48,149 nt of DNA from JAAYCB01 sp012744395 (GCA_028703175.1 JAQVNJ010000035.1:1-48149); one strand, 5' to 3'. Positions 32,669 to 43,943 are shown, counted from the stretch's first letter. Made by a program: numbers and translations. The notes: generated by a model not told the origin, from the sequence alone.

Positions 32669-33841
32669 ATGATTGCCGAATACCTGACAACCCGATTCGG
32701 ACTGCCCGAGTGGCTGGCTTGCGGCGGGGTGGCGCTCGTCCAGTGCCTGATCCTGCTGGGGATCATGATGTTCGCGGCGGCCCTGTTCACCTGGATGGAG
32801 CGGAAGGTCGCCGGGCGGATCCAGGACCGCTTGGGGCCGACCCGCGTCGGCGGCCGCTTCGGCTGGCTGCAATCGGTGGCCGACGGCGTCAAGCTGCTCG
32901 CCAAGGAGGACTTGATTCCAGGCGAGGCCGACGGGCTCCTCTTCCGCCTGGCCCCCTACGTCAGCTTCTGCGCCGCCTTCTGCGTCTACCTGGCGCTGCC
33001 GTTTTCCAACGGCTGGGTCGCCCAGCACTTGAACGTGGGCGTGTTCTTCATCGTCGCCATCGCCGGGCTGGAGGTCTTCGGCGTGATCCTCGGCGGCTAC
33101 TCCTCGGCATCCAAGTGGTCGCTTTACGGCGCGATGCGCGAGGCCGCCCAGGTCGTCAGCTACGAAGTGCCGCTGGGACTGTGCGTGGTGATCCCCGTGA
33201 TGGTCGCCGGCACGCTGGACCTGGTGGCGATCGGCAACATGCAGCGCGGCTGGGGGGTCAACTGGCTGGTCTTTCACAATCCGTTCCTGTTCATCACGTT
33301 CTTCATTTACGCACTCTGCACGCTGGCGAGCACGAACCGCGCCCCGTTCGACCTAGCCGAGGCGGAGAGCGAGCTGGTGGCCGGCTTCCTGACCGAGTAT
33401 TCCGGATTCCGCTGGAGCGTGTTCTTCATGGCCGAGTACGGCTCGATGTACGCGATGAGCGGCCTGGGGGCGATCCTCTTCCTCGGCGGCTGGCACGGGC
33501 CGATTCCCCTGGCCGAGATGCTCGGGCTGAGCTACGCCAACCACGCCGTGCTCGGCTGGCTGGGCGACCTGTTGGGCGCCGGCAACTTTCTCTGCAAGGC
33601 GTTTCTCGGCGTGGCCGCGATGATGTGGCTCCGCTGGACGCTGCCCCGCCTGCGGATCGACCAGGTGATGACCACCTGTCTGAAATACTGCGTGCCCCTG
33701 GCCGCCGCGATGTTCGTCGGCACAATGCTCTGGACGTACGCCCTGCCGGGCGGCCTGCTGCCGCGTTCCACACCGCTCGGCGCCGTGGCCGAAGCGCCCC
33801 CCTGGACGGCCCCCCGGGCCGCGCGAGGTGAGCGACCGTGA
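32669..33841 (+). CDS. nuoH: NADH-quinone oxidoreductase subunit H
   Basis: A 390-residue membrane subunit with about eight helices that joins the quinone chamber to the proton-pumping arm. Motifs: AALFTWMERKVAGRIQDRLGPTRVGG, LLAKEDLIP, SKWSLYGAMREAAQVVSYEVPLGL, RAPFDLAEAESELVAGFLTEYSGFRWSVFFMAEYGSMY and LRWTLPRLRIDQVM. The Glu and Asp residues here belong to the E-channel and quinone site. ATG 32669 has no clear ribosome site, and a three-codon ATG frame sits just upstream. The C-terminus ends in a short Pro/Ala tail. It overlaps nuoJ by four bases (GTGA). Confidence 0.97.
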   Translation: MIAEYLTTRFGLPEWLACGGVALVQCLILLGIMMFAAALFTWMERKVAGRIQDRLGPTRVGGRFGWLQSVADGVKLLAKEDLIPGEADGLLFRLAPYVSFCAAFCVYLALPFSNGWVAQHLNVGVFFIVAIAGLEVFGVILGGYSSASKWSLYGAMREAAQVVSYEVPLGLCVVIPVMVAGTLDLVAIGNMQRGWGVNWLVFHNPFLFITFFIYALCTLASTNRAPFDLAEAESELVAGFLTEYSGFRWSVFFMAEYGSMYAMSGLGAILFLGGWHGPIPLAEMLGLSYANHAVLGWLGDLLGAGNFLCKAFLGVAAMMWLRWTLPRLRIDQVMTTCLKYCVPLAAAMFVGTMLWTYALPGGLLPRSTPLGAVAEAPPWTAPRAARGERP

Positions 33842-34455
33842 TCAATTGGCACACATGCTTCTTCCTGCTCTTCGCCACAATCACCTGCGCGTTTGCCGTG
33901 GCCGTGGTGGTCAGCGCCAACGTGGTGCGGATGGCCGTCTGCCTGATCGCCTCGCTGGCCGCCGTGAGCGGCCTGTATTTTCTGGCGGCCGCCGATTTCG
34001 TCGCCGCGATGCAATTGATGATCTACGTCGGCGGCACCCTCGTGCTGCTCGTTTTCGGCGTGATGCTGACGGCCCGGGGTCCCTTCGTCTCGATGAAGAT
34101 CACTCCGGCCAATTGGCTGATGGCCGGACTGGCCGGCGGGGCGCTGTTGATCCTGCTGCTCTGCGCCGCGACGAGCGTCGATGCCTGGAAGACCGCCGCC
34201 GTGGCCGCCTCGGCGCCCGCGGCCGAGGGGGGCCACACCGTCGCGCCGATCGGCATGGCCCTGCTGGGGATCCGCGTCGATGCCCTCGAACAAGCGAATC
34301 CGGCGCTGCGCGGCGGCATCGCCGGCTATCTGCTCCCGTTTGAAATCGTTTCGGTCCACCTGCTCGTGGTGCTGGTCGGCGCCGCGCACCTCGCCCGAGC
34401 GCGGCGGAGGAGGAGACCCGCCGAAGCGGTTCCGGACGCGTCCCGTTCCGCTTGA
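33838..34455 (+). CDS. nuoJ: NADH-quinone oxidoreductase subunit J
   Basis: A 205-residue membrane subunit; five helices are expected. Start GTG 33838 overlaps the nuoH stop (GTGA). Recognisable parts are AVVVSANVVRMAVCLIASL, AADFVAAMQLMIYVGGTLVLLVFGVMLT (helix 3 with the conserved YVGG pi-bulge) and a final helix VSVHLLVVLVGAAHLAR. The stretch between helices 4 and 5 (about 115-150) is longer than usual and Ala-rich. It lies in the antiporter-like proton path. nuoI, normally just before nuoJ, is missing. Confidence 0.93.
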   Translation: MINWHTCFFLLFATITCAFAVAVVVSANVVRMAVCLIASLAAVSGLYFLAAADFVAAMQLMIYVGGTLVLLVFGVMLTARGPFVSMKITPANWLMAGLAGGALLILLLCAATSVDAWKTAAVAASAPAAEGGHTVAPIGMALLGIRVDALEQANPALRGGIAGYLLPFEIVSVHLLVVLVGAAHLARARRRRRPAEAVPDASRSA

Positions 34456-34488
34456 CCACCAACGAACCCGCGAAATCGATTGAACGCC

Positions 34489-34833
34489 ATGCCGCTGCTC
34501 AACCAACCGGTCAGCTTGTCCCACTACCTCCTGGTCGGCGCGATCCTCTTCGCCTGTGGCATCGTCTGCATGGCGACGAAGCGAAACGCGATCGGCGTGC
34601 TGATGGGAGTCGAGCTGGTGCTGAACGGCGCGGCGGTGAATTTTGTCGCGTTTTCCGCGCCGTTTCTGCGCGGCGACGCCGAGCTCGCCCTGGGGCTGGA
34701 CGGGCACTTGATGACCCTGTTCGTGATCGTCCTGGCGGCGGCGGAGGCGGCGGTCGCCCTGGCGATCGCTCTCTGCTACTACAACACCCACGCGACAATC
34801 GACGTCGACCAGGGGGATGAACTGAGAGGCTGA
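34489..34833 (+). CDS. nuoK: NADH-quinone oxidoreductase subunit K
   Basis: A 114-residue three-helix membrane subunit, slightly longer than the usual 100. Motifs: LSHYLLVGAILFACGIVCM, GVLMGVELVLNGAAVNFVAFS with the conserved membrane Glu, and LFVIVLAAAEAAVALAIALCYY with the second Glu; both belong to the central proton channel. ATG 34489 is chosen; a TTG nine bases earlier is in frame. The stop shares a base with the nuoL start (TGATG). Confidence 0.95.
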   Translation: MPLLNQPVSLSHYLLVGAILFACGIVCMATKRNAIGVLMGVELVLNGAAVNFVAFSAPFLRGDAELALGLDGHLMTLFVIVLAAAEAAVALAIALCYYNTHATIDVDQGDELRG

Positions 34834-37169
34834 TGGAACTCGCCAGATTGCTACCGCTGTTGCTGCTGTCTGCGTGGCTGCTGCCCCTGGGGTCGTTCGC
34901 GGCGATCGTGTTTGCCGGGCCGCGGATGGGCCGCGGCGGCCGGAAGGCGGCCTATCTCGCCACCGGCGCGATCGGGGCCGCCCTTGTCCTCTCGCTCGCC
35001 GCCCTGGGCGCCTGGCTCTGGCATCACCCCCTGGCGGCGGATTCGCAAGCTGTCGCGCCCCTCTCCGGCGATTGGTACACCCTGGCCGAGTTCGGCAAGC
35101 TGCGGCTGGCGATCGGCTACTATATCGACGCCCTGACCCTGGGGATGTTCGTCATGGTCACGCTGATCTCGACCTGCATCCACGTGTATTCCATCGGATA
35201 CATGCGCGAGGAGCTGGGCGAGGTGACCGACCCCCTGGTGCGTGGATCGGATGGCGGGCCGCTGGTCCGGCCGGGCCGCTTCCCCCGTTTCTTCCAGTAC
35301 CTCTCCCTGTTCTGCTTCAGCATGTTGGGGCTGGTCGTCGCCGGCAATATCGCCATGGTGTTCGTGTTCTGGGAACTGGTCGGCATCTGCTCCTACCTGC
35401 TGATCGGATTCTACATCGAGCGGCGTTCGGCCTCGACGGCGGCGAACAAGGCGTTCCTCGTCAACCGCGTGGGCGATTTCGGCATGATCGTCGGGATCAT
35501 GATCCTGCTGGGAGGGCTGGGCACGTTCGCGTTCGGCGACCATCTCGGCGCGGAGGGGAAGGTCGAGCCGGGAATCTTCAGCCAGGTGCGGCCCGCCAGC
35601 GCGGAGCACGGCCTGGTCGTGCCCGACGGGCTGGTGCGGATGGCCGCGGCGGACCGCCTGGCCGCCGTCTACGCCTCGATGCCCAGCGCGGATGCCGCGG
35701 AAGAGGAGATCGCCCGCCAGATTCCCCAGTTGCGGAGAGCCGGTTACGGCTACGGGCTGCTGATCCTCGCCGGGCTGGGAATCTTCTGCGGGTGCGTGGG
35801 CAAGAGCGCCCAGTTCCCGCTGCACGTCTGGCTGCCGGACGCGATGGAGGGCCCCACGCCGGTCAGCGCCCTGATCCATGCGGCGACGATGGTCGCCGCC
35901 GGCGTCTACCTGGTCGGCAGGTTCTATCCCGTCTTCGCGCCCGAGGTGCTCCTGGTGATTGCCGTCACCGGCTGCATCACGCTCTTCCTGGCGGCGACGA
36001 TCGCGATCGCGGCCACGGACATCAAGCGGGTGCTGGCCTATTCGACGGTCAGCCAGCTGGGCTACATGATGTTTTCCCTGGGGCTCGGCGGATGGGCCGC
36101 CGGCCTCTTCCACTTGTTCACCCATGCCTGCTTCAAGGCCCTGCTGTTCCTCTGCTCCGGCTCGGTGATCCACGCCTGCCATACGAACGAGATGACCGAG
36201 ATGGGCGGGTTGCGGAAGAAGATGCCCTGGACCGCGGGGACGATGCTCGTCGGCTGCCTGGCGATCTCCGGAGCGGGCATCCCGCTGTTGATCGGCCTGA
36301 GCGGCTATCATTCGAAGGATGCGATCCTGGCCCAGGCGTTCTCCTTCGCCAGGCACGCGCCGGCCCACGCCTGGCTGTTCTACGTCGCCGCCGCGGGGGC
36401 GGCGCTCACGGCGTTTTACATGTTCCGCCTCTGGTTCATGACCTTCAGCGGCAAGCCGCGGGTGGAGCAGGTCTACGACCACGCCCACGAGTCGCCGGCG
36501 GTGATGATCGTTCCCCTGGTGATCCTGGCGGTGCTTGCGATCAGCGCCGGCTGGACCCTCCCGGGGGTCGACTGGGGACTGCCGGAATTGCTCGAACAGG
36601 CCCGGCCGCTGGGCACCGCCGAGGGCTTTCCCGAAGCGCGGACGATCGCCGGCCTGGTGGTTCCCGCGGAGCACCACTCCCACGCGCCGGCGGTGCACAA
36701 GATCGTCTCGCTGGCCGCCTTCGCCGCGGCGCTGGCGGGTTTCCTGATCGCCGCCGCGTTTTACGGGCTTCGCCTGCTCAGCGCCGCGGCCGCGCGGCGC
36801 TGGTTCGCCCCGGTCCACTGGCTGCTCGTCCACAAGTGGTTCTTCGATGAGCTTTACGACGCCCTGTTCGTCAAACCCGCGCTGTTCCTGGCGCGGCAGG
36901 CGGCCGAGATCGACCGCGGCGTGATCGACTGGGCGGCCGACGGCTCCGCCAGGCTCTGCCTGCGGATCGCGCGGATCGACGACTGGATCGACCGCTGGAT
37001 CGTCGACCGGTTCATCAACGGGCTGGGCCGCTGGACATGGCGGCTGGGGCTCGCCCTGCGGCCGCTCCAGTCGGGCCAGTTGCGGCAATACGTGGTGATG
37101 ATCGCCGTCTCCACGGTGACGATCTTCGTTCTCATCAGCATCTACAGGAATTACGCCTTCCTGCCCTGA
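34833..37169 (+). CDS. nuoL: NADH-quinone oxidoreductase subunit L
   Basis: A 778-residue antiporter-like proton-pumping subunit; E. coli NuoL has 613. Key sites are present: FVFWELVGICSYLLIGFY with Glu181, and CVGKSAQFPLHVWLPDAMEGPTPVSALIHAATMVAAGVYL with Lys324. A long amphipathic lateral helix and the last membrane helix follow WFFDELYDALFVKP at the C-terminus. Extra length comes from hydrophilic insertions at about 129-150 and 236-305 and from the C-terminal region near 560-640. Start ATG 34833 overlaps the nuoK stop. An 81-base gap follows before nuoM, the largest inside the operon. Confidence 0.96.
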   Translation: MELARLLPLLLLSAWLLPLGSFAAIVFAGPRMGRGGRKAAYLATGAIGAALVLSLAALGAWLWHHPLAADSQAVAPLSGDWYTLAEFGKLRLAIGYYIDALTLGMFVMVTLISTCIHVYSIGYMREELGEVTDPLVRGSDGGPLVRPGRFPRFFQYLSLFCFSMLGLVVAGNIAMVFVFWELVGICSYLLIGFYIERRSASTAANKAFLVNRVGDFGMIVGIMILLGGLGTFAFGDHLGAEGKVEPGIFSQVRPASAEHGLVVPDGLVRMAAADRLAAVYASMPSADAAEEEIARQIPQLRRAGYGYGLLILAGLGIFCGCVGKSAQFPLHVWLPDAMEGPTPVSALIHAATMVAAGVYLVGRFYPVFAPEVLLVIAVTGCITLFLAATIAIAATDIKRVLAYSTVSQLGYMMFSLGLGGWAAGLFHLFTHACFKALLFLCSGSVIHACHTNEMTEMGGLRKKMPWTAGTMLVGCLAISGAGIPLLIGLSGYHSKDAILAQAFSFARHAPAHAWLFYVAAAGAALTAFYMFRLWFMTFSGKPRVEQVYDHAHESPAVMIVPLVILAVLAISAGWTLPGVDWGLPELLEQARPLGTAEGFPEARTIAGLVVPAEHHSHAPAVHKIVSLAAFAAALAGFLIAAAFYGLRLLSAAAARRWFAPVHWLLVHKWFFDELYDALFVKPALFLARQAAEIDRGVIDWAADGSARLCLRIARIDDWIDRWIVDRFINGLGRWTWRLGLALRPLQSGQLRQYVVMIAVSTVTIFVLISIYRNYAFLP

Positions 37170-37250
37170 AACGGGGCAGCGCCCGAGCGGCATGCGCATT
37201 TTTGGACAGAAACAACGGCCTGATGTTGACGGCCAAGGGCTAACGCGACC

Positions 37251-39061
<1,811 letters not shown>

Positions 39062-39065
<4 letters not shown>

Positions 39066-40732
39066 GCTTCTACGACCTCGTACAGAGCACGCTGCGGGAG
39101 ACCGTGGAGACGTCCGTTCCGGCGTTTGCGCCGGAACTGATCGTCTGCGCGACGATCGTCGCCCTGCTCGTCGTGCGGATGCTGTCCACGGGCGGAAGCG
39201 GGAGCGCCTATCCGGTCATGGTGCTGGGCACGCTGGCGGCGTTTCTGACCGCCCTGCTGACAGACACGCCCGAGCGGCCTACCGAGCTGTTCACCGGGAT
39301 GTTGCTGCTCGACAGCTTCTCGCTCTACATGCGGCGGCTGCTGTTGTTGTTCGTGCTGCTGTTTGCGGCGCTGACGCGCGTCAGCGGGACGCCGGACCGG
39401 AGCGACGCGACGGAGTTCTACGTGCTGGTGCTGGGCGCTTCCCTGGGCATGTGCCTGATGGTTGCGGCGAACCACATGCTGATCGTCTTCCTGGGAATCG
39501 AGATGGCGAGCGTTCCCTCCTATGTCCTCGTCGGCGTGCTCAAGGACCGGCGGAAGAGCGCGGAGGCGGCCCTGAAATTCGCCGTCTTCGGCGCCGGCGC
39601 CGCCGGTGTGATGCTCTACGGGATCAGCCTGCTTGTCGGCACGCTGGGGACCGCGCACCTGGCGACGATGAGCGTCCAGCTCGCCGCCCTCCTTGGCTCG
39701 GGCGGCGCCGGCTCGCGCGAGCTCGTGCTGGCCCTTGCGGGGCTGATGATCCTGGTCGGATTCGCCTTCAAGCTCTCGGCGGTGCCGTTCCACTTCTGGA
39801 CGCCGGACGCCTTCGAAGGGGCCACGGCGGAGGTCGGCGCGTTTCTCTCGATCGCCTCGAAGGCCGCAGCGCTGGCCCTCTTGGTCCGCGTCGCGCTCGG
39901 CCTGGGGCATCTGCCCAGCCAGCTCGATCGGGCGGCGATGCAACCGGCCGTGTTCGCCGCCGAGGTGGCGGCCGCGGCGGAGCTCGTCGAAGGCGTCAGC
40001 CAGCCGGTCCCCGTCGCCGCGCCCGGCAGCTCCGCCGCGCTGCGCCCCGTGCGGCTCTATTGCGGCTGGCTGATCGCGATCCTGGCCGGCGTGACCTGCA
40101 CCTTCGGCAACCTGGCGGCCTACGGCCAGGACAACATGAAACGCCTCCTGGCCTATTCGACGATCGCGCATGCCGGCTATATGCTGATGCCGCTGGCGGC
40201 GGCGATTCTGCTTGCGGGCGAGGACCCGGCCGCCGCCCGGCTGACGGTCGCCGCGCTGGCCTTCTACATCGCCGTCTACCTGCTGATGAACCTGGGGGCG
40301 TTTGCTTTCGTCGCCTTCCTCCGCAACGCGATCGCCAGCGAGGAGCTGCCCGACTACGCGGGGCTCGTCCGCCGATCGCCGGGCCTGGTCGTCTGCGTCG
40401 CCGTGATGATGTTCAGCCTGGTGGGGTTGCCGCCCCTGGCAGGTTTTTCCGCCAAGTTCGCCATCTTCGCCCAGACATACAAGGGCGGCCTGCTGTGGCT
40501 CGTGGCGATTGGCGTGGCCAACACGCTTCTGAGCCTGTTCTACTACCTGCGGGTCGTGAAGACGATGGTCCTCGATCCGCAGCGGGCGGGCCGGCCGGCT
40601 CCGCAGATCCGCCTCTGGTCCAATCCGGGGTTTTTCTGCGCGTTGATCGCCTTCCTGCTGGTTCTCCTGGGCGTGTTCTGGAGCCCGCTGTTTGCCCAGG
40701 CAGAGCACGCCGCATCGATGCTTCTTCCCTGA
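39062..40732 (+). CDS. nuoN: NADH-quinone oxidoreductase subunit N
   Basis: A 556-residue antiporter-like subunit (E. coli 485), starting at GTG 39062 inside the nuoM stop. Motifs: VFLGIEMASVPSYVLVGVLKD with the conserved Glu, AALKFAVFGAGAAGVMLYGISLL, FKLSAVPFHFWTPDAFEGA with the conserved Lys, NMKRLLAYSTIAHAGYMLM and GLPPLAGFSAKF. An insertion of about 45 residues, rich in Ala, Val and Glu, interrupts the middle. It is the last complex I gene of the operon; the next gene starts 18 bases later. Confidence 0.95.
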
Positions 40733-40750
40733 GAGGTCCAATTCCTGGAG

Positions 40751-41173
40751 ATGGTCCGATCCGACTCGATTTCCGCCTGGAACCGCTTGCTCCACCTTGC
40801 CGCGCGTTCGTTCGCCGCGTATTCGATCGAGGTTCGCCGCGCCGGTTACCGGGGGCCGCAGGAGCTCTGGGCGGTTCTCCAGCAGATCGCCGGCGAGCAA
40901 CAGGCGCTGGCCAAGAGGCTCGACAAGGCGATTCGCCAGGCCGGCGGCGTCCCCAATCCGGGCGGATTTCCGATCGCCTTCACCGCGTGGAACGACGTCG
41001 CCCTTGGGCGAGTCGTCGAGCATGCGCTGGAACTTCAGCGCGGAGTGGTGGCGGAAATCGAGCAGGCGGCGGCGGGCCTCCAGGAACACCCCGCCTGGCC
41101 GATGATCGCTCAAGACGCCCTCGAGCTGGCCCGCGCGCACGAGAGACGGCTGGCCGAAGCCCACGGCGCGTAG
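40751..41173 (+). CDS. Unknown small helical protein after nuoN
   Basis: A 140-residue soluble protein predicted to be almost entirely alpha-helical, with no signal peptide, membrane segment or cysteine. Notable pieces are WNRLLHLAARSFAAYSIEVR, YRGPQELWAVLQQIAGEQQ, NPGGFPIAFTAWNDVALGRV and HPAWPMIAQDALELARAHE. The pattern of repeated Glu, His and Gln on helices is reminiscent of four-helix bundles, but no metal-binding ExxH pairs are clear. It begins 18 bases after nuoN, so it is probably cotranscribed with complex I. GGAG directly abuts the ATG, so AGAGG at about 40732-40736 may be the ribosome site. The family was not recognised. Confidence 0.6.
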   Translation: MVRSDSISAWNRLLHLAARSFAAYSIEVRRAGYRGPQELWAVLQQIAGEQQALAKRLDKAIRQAGGVPNPGGFPIAFTAWNDVALGRVVEHALELQRGVVAEIEQAAAGLQEHPAWPMIAQDALELARAHERRLAEAHGA

Positions 41174-41423
41174 GCTGGTGCAAGCCGGTCAACTCGAAGC
41201 AGCCGCAAGCGCTCGCCTCGGTGGATGGAACCGAATCGTTTCACATAACCGAACCGGCAGCGCCACCCCACCAAGGGCGGACTGGAGGGTCGCGAGCCGC
41301 TTTGGTAGTATGGTGGGACGATTGCCGCCGAGAGCATGTCCCGGCGGACCCGATGCGGGAAATGCCGGATCAAGGCGTCGGGTTTCGGCCGGCAACGGCG
41401 ACAATCGCCCGAGAGCACTGGCC

Positions 41424-41948
41424 ATGACACGCAAGCAGCGGATCACCGCGGCGGTGGTAGTCGTTCTGACGTGCTATTTCCTCGTTCTGCCGGGCCTCTG
41501 GACCTGGCTGCCTCCCAGCGCGACGGCCGTGGTCCCCTCGTCCTGGCCGCACAACAAGGACATGCCGATCGAGATTCGCCTTTCGGCATGGCACTCAAAC
41601 TACGAGTTGCGGGAGGTCCGCTTCGGCATCCTTCCCGAGCGCGGCCAGGTGCAGTTGCAGCGCCCGCCCCTTTATCCCCTCGTACTAATCGAGGGTCGGC
41701 ACAATCGGACCTGGAACCGGCTGACGCTCAACCGGTTCACTTTCCCGCGGACGCGGCGGATCACGATTGTGGCGCCGTTGGAGCGTCTGGCGGCCGAGGG
41801 TCGAATTCAGCCCGGCGCCAGAGAGGGTTTCATCAATATCCGCATCGACTACGTGGGCAGGGTGGACAAGCACAGCAGCATGCCCGGGATGGATCAGATC
41901 AGCTACCGCGGCAGCGCCCGGCAGGATTTTCGAATCACGCTGGAATAA
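41424..41948 (+). CDS. Membrane-anchored protein of unknown function
   Basis: A 174-residue protein. After MTRKQR a single hydrophobic helix (residues 7-27, ITAAVVVVLTCYFLVLPGLW) anchors it, leaving a domain outside the cytoplasm. The rest is beta-rich with many Arg residues: MPIEIRLSAWHSNYELREVRFG, NRLTLNRFTFPRTRRITIV and EGFINIRIDYVGRVDK. No known domain was recognised. GAGAG precedes the start at suitable spacing; open frame upstream lacks a better start. It is followed by tatD after 19 bases, so the two are probably cotranscribed. The 250 bases before it hold no clear promoter. Confidence 0.6.
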   Translation: MTRKQRITAAVVVVLTCYFLVLPGLWTWLPPSATAVVPSSWPHNKDMPIEIRLSAWHSNYELREVRFGILPERGQVQLQRPPLYPLVLIEGRHNRTWNRLTLNRFTFPRTRRITIVAPLERLAAEGRIQPGAREGFINIRIDYVGRVDKHSSMPGMDQISYRGSARQDFRITLE

Positions 41949-41967
41949 CGATCCTCGTGGCTGGCTT

Positions 41968-42747
41968 ATGTTCGACACCCATGCCCATCTCGATGCAGAC
42001 GAGTTTGCCGCGGACCTCGACGGCGTGATCCGCCGGGCGGAGGATGCGCACCTGACAGGGATCGTCTGTCCTGGAGTCGATGCCCGATCTTCTGAAAAGT
42101 GCCTGGAGATTGCCGCCCGGTGCCCATTGGTCCACGCGGCCGTGGGAATCCAGCCGAACTCCGCCGCCGGCGCGGGCTGCGGCGATTGGGACCGGATCGT
42201 CGAGCTGGCCGCCCGCCCGCGGGTGGTCGCCCTGGGGGAGACGGGGCTGGATCGCTATTGGGACTACACCCCCTTCGACGTCCAGCAAGACTATTTCGAC
42301 CGGCATCTCCGGCTGGCCCAGGAGCGCGGCCTGGCGGTGATCGTCCATTGCCGCGAGGCGGAGGCGGATGTGCTGGCGATGCTCGGCGAGGCCGCCCGCC
42401 GCGGCCCGCTGCGGGGCGTGATCCACGCCTTCAGCGGCGACGGGCAGTTTGCCGAGTCGTGCCTGGGGCTGGGAATGTACATCAGCCTGGCGGGGACGGT
42501 GACCTACAGGAACAAGAAGTTCGCGGCCCTCCACGCGGCGGCCGGGCGGGTGCCCGCGGACCGGCTGCTGATCGAGACCGACAGCCCGTACCTGGTGCCG
42601 CACCCCTTGCGCGGAAAACAGCCGCGCAACGAGCCCGCGCTGATCACGCACACAGTCGACCGGCTCGCCGAGCTCCGCGGCGCGGACCGGACGGAGCTGA
42701 TCGCCCACACGGCGGCCAACGCGCGGTCGCTGTTTGGCGTCTCGTGA
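41968..42747 (+). CDS. tatD: TatD family metal-dependent DNase/hydrolase
   Basis: A 259-residue amidohydrolase-fold protein. The metal ligands are in place: THAHLD (His5, His7), ALGETGLDRYWD, IVHCREAEAD, GVIHAFSGD and IETDSPYLVPHPLRGKQPRNEP. TatD/YcfH proteins are 3'-5' exonucleases that act in DNA or RNA quality control in the cytoplasm. Length is normal. The ATG at 41968 starts directly with the conserved FDTHAHLD. There is no tatABC gene nearby, as is usual for this family. A short gap separates it from the convergent DUF3326 gene. Confidence 0.93.
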   Translation: MFDTHAHLDADEFAADLDGVIRRAEDAHLTGIVCPGVDARSSEKCLEIAARCPLVHAAVGIQPNSAAGAGCGDWDRIVELAARPRVVALGETGLDRYWDYTPFDVQQDYFDRHLRLAQERGLAVIVHCREAEADVLAMLGEAARRGPLRGVIHAFSGDGQFAESCLGLGMYISLAGTVTYRNKKFAALHAAAGRVPADRLLIETDSPYLVPHPLRGKQPRNEPALITHTVDRLAELRGADRTELIAHTAANARSLFGVS

Positions 42748-42810
42748 GGGCCCGCACGGGTTGGGGCGCGGCTGCCGCCGGGCGTTCCGACAAGCGGCGG
42801 GAAGACCACT

Positions 42811-43809
42811 TCAAGTCTTGGCAAGAACCGTTGTCGGCCGCAACGGCCTGCGAACCGACGATGGGTCGACTCCCGCTCGCATCGCCATCGCCAGGCCGGC
42901 CGCCTCGAGGTAGTTTTCCACGAAGATGAACCGCCCGTCGCCATCCTCGTAGTCGCGCAACACCGACCTGTTTTCCCTGACAACCACAATCGGAACCCCC
43001 CGCGCCAGGCACGCCTCGTGCGGTTCGCCCAGACAGCCCATCGGGCTGATCAGCAGATCGACGTCTTCAGCGCCCAGCGATCCGTTCTTCTTGGTGGCGC
43101 CCAGCCTGGGCGCCTTGTTGAGCCCCTTGAGCAGGCAATGGATGAAGTTCTGCGTAACGATCTCGATGGCCGTGCGGGGATCGACGATCTCGTGGAATCC
43201 GGGTATCGCGTAATCGACGGGCCCGTGCGCGACGGGCTTGTTGAGCGCCGAGGCGATCAGCTTGGAGGCGACGGCCTCGACACCACCAACCGGATTCACG
43301 CCGCCGGCTTGAAAGTACTTCCTCAGCGTGGCTTCGTCGATCGTGATCGGCGTGGCGATCCCCAGCGCGTCGAACTCGTACTGTTTCACCTGCGCAACGA
43401 GCGGCTCCCAGTTGATGACTTCTCCGCTGGCCAGCCCATCCTTCATCCGCGCGATCATCACCAGCGGCTGTTCGAGTTCAACGATCTGGACATTCGCTCC
43501 GATCGTCGCCCTGGCGCCGGAGACCGCGTTGATCGACTGCCAGTCGGCCTTGTTGACGGCGATCAGGATCTTGTTGGGGCGGGGCTTCTCCAGGTAGATT
43601 TCGCCCCGCAGGAACCGGTTCAGGCAGCTCCCCTCGACGTACCAGCCGTTCTCGGGCATTTCGTTCACATCGGATGCATTGACCACGTTGGGGTGCAGGA
43701 CCAGGTTCTCGCAGCACGCCCCGATGAGCTTGGCGACCGGGTTGGCATCGCCCGCGTGGCCGCCGATTTCGCATCCGATTCCCGTGGGGATGATGAGCAC
43801 AAGATTCAC
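42811..43809 (-). CDS. DUF3326 family protein
   Basis: A 332-residue protein from GTG (complement of 43807-43809), six bases after AGGAGAG. It opens with NLVLIIPTGIGCEIGGHAGDA and continues with HPNVVNASDVNEMPENGWYVEGS, IATPITIDE, GVNPVGGVEAVASKLIAS, a central HEIVDPRTAIEIV, SPMGCLGEPHEACLARGVPIVVVREN and FVENYLEAAGLAMAMRAG. I recognise this as the DUF3326 family, which I know mainly from cyanobacteria and plant plastids. Alternating short strands and helices with conserved Gly, His and Asn suggest an enzyme, but no function is established to my knowledge. There is no signal peptide. It is divergent from the AI-2E permease and convergent with tatD. Confidence 0.75.
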   Translation of the reverse strand: MNLVLIIPTGIGCEIGGHAGDANPVAKLIGACCENLVLHPNVVNASDVNEMPENGWYVEGSCLNRFLRGEIYLEKPRPNKILIAVNKADWQSINAVSGARATIGANVQIVELEQPLVMIARMKDGLASGEVINWEPLVAQVKQYEFDALGIATPITIDEATLRKYFQAGGVNPVGGVEAVASKLIASALNKPVAHGPVDYAIPGFHEIVDPRTAIEIVTQNFIHCLLKGLNKAPRLGATKKNGSLGAEDVDLLISPMGCLGEPHEACLARGVPIVVVRENRSVLRDYEDGDGRFIFVENYLEAAGLAMAMRAGVDPSSVRRPLRPTTVLAKT

Positions 43810-43887
43810 GGCTATCTCTCCTCGCCTTGTCTGCGCCGGGCCGCGGCGGCCGCGGGTCTGGTTTCCCGAGAGACCGGGGTATGCACG

Positions 43888-43897
43888 ATTATAGCAG
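43888..43897 (-). promoter_or_regulatory. Extended -10 promoter of the DUF3326 gene
   Basis: On the minus strand TG-C-TATAAT (TATAAT is the complement of 43888-43893) is a perfect extended -10 element. No good -35 is seen, as expected for this class. Transcription would start near 43881, about 70 bases before the GTG start. Confidence 0.5.
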
Positions 43898-43943
43898 TGC
43901 GGCCCGGGCGGCGCTCGCCACAGGCGCATCGGGAGACGCCTGA

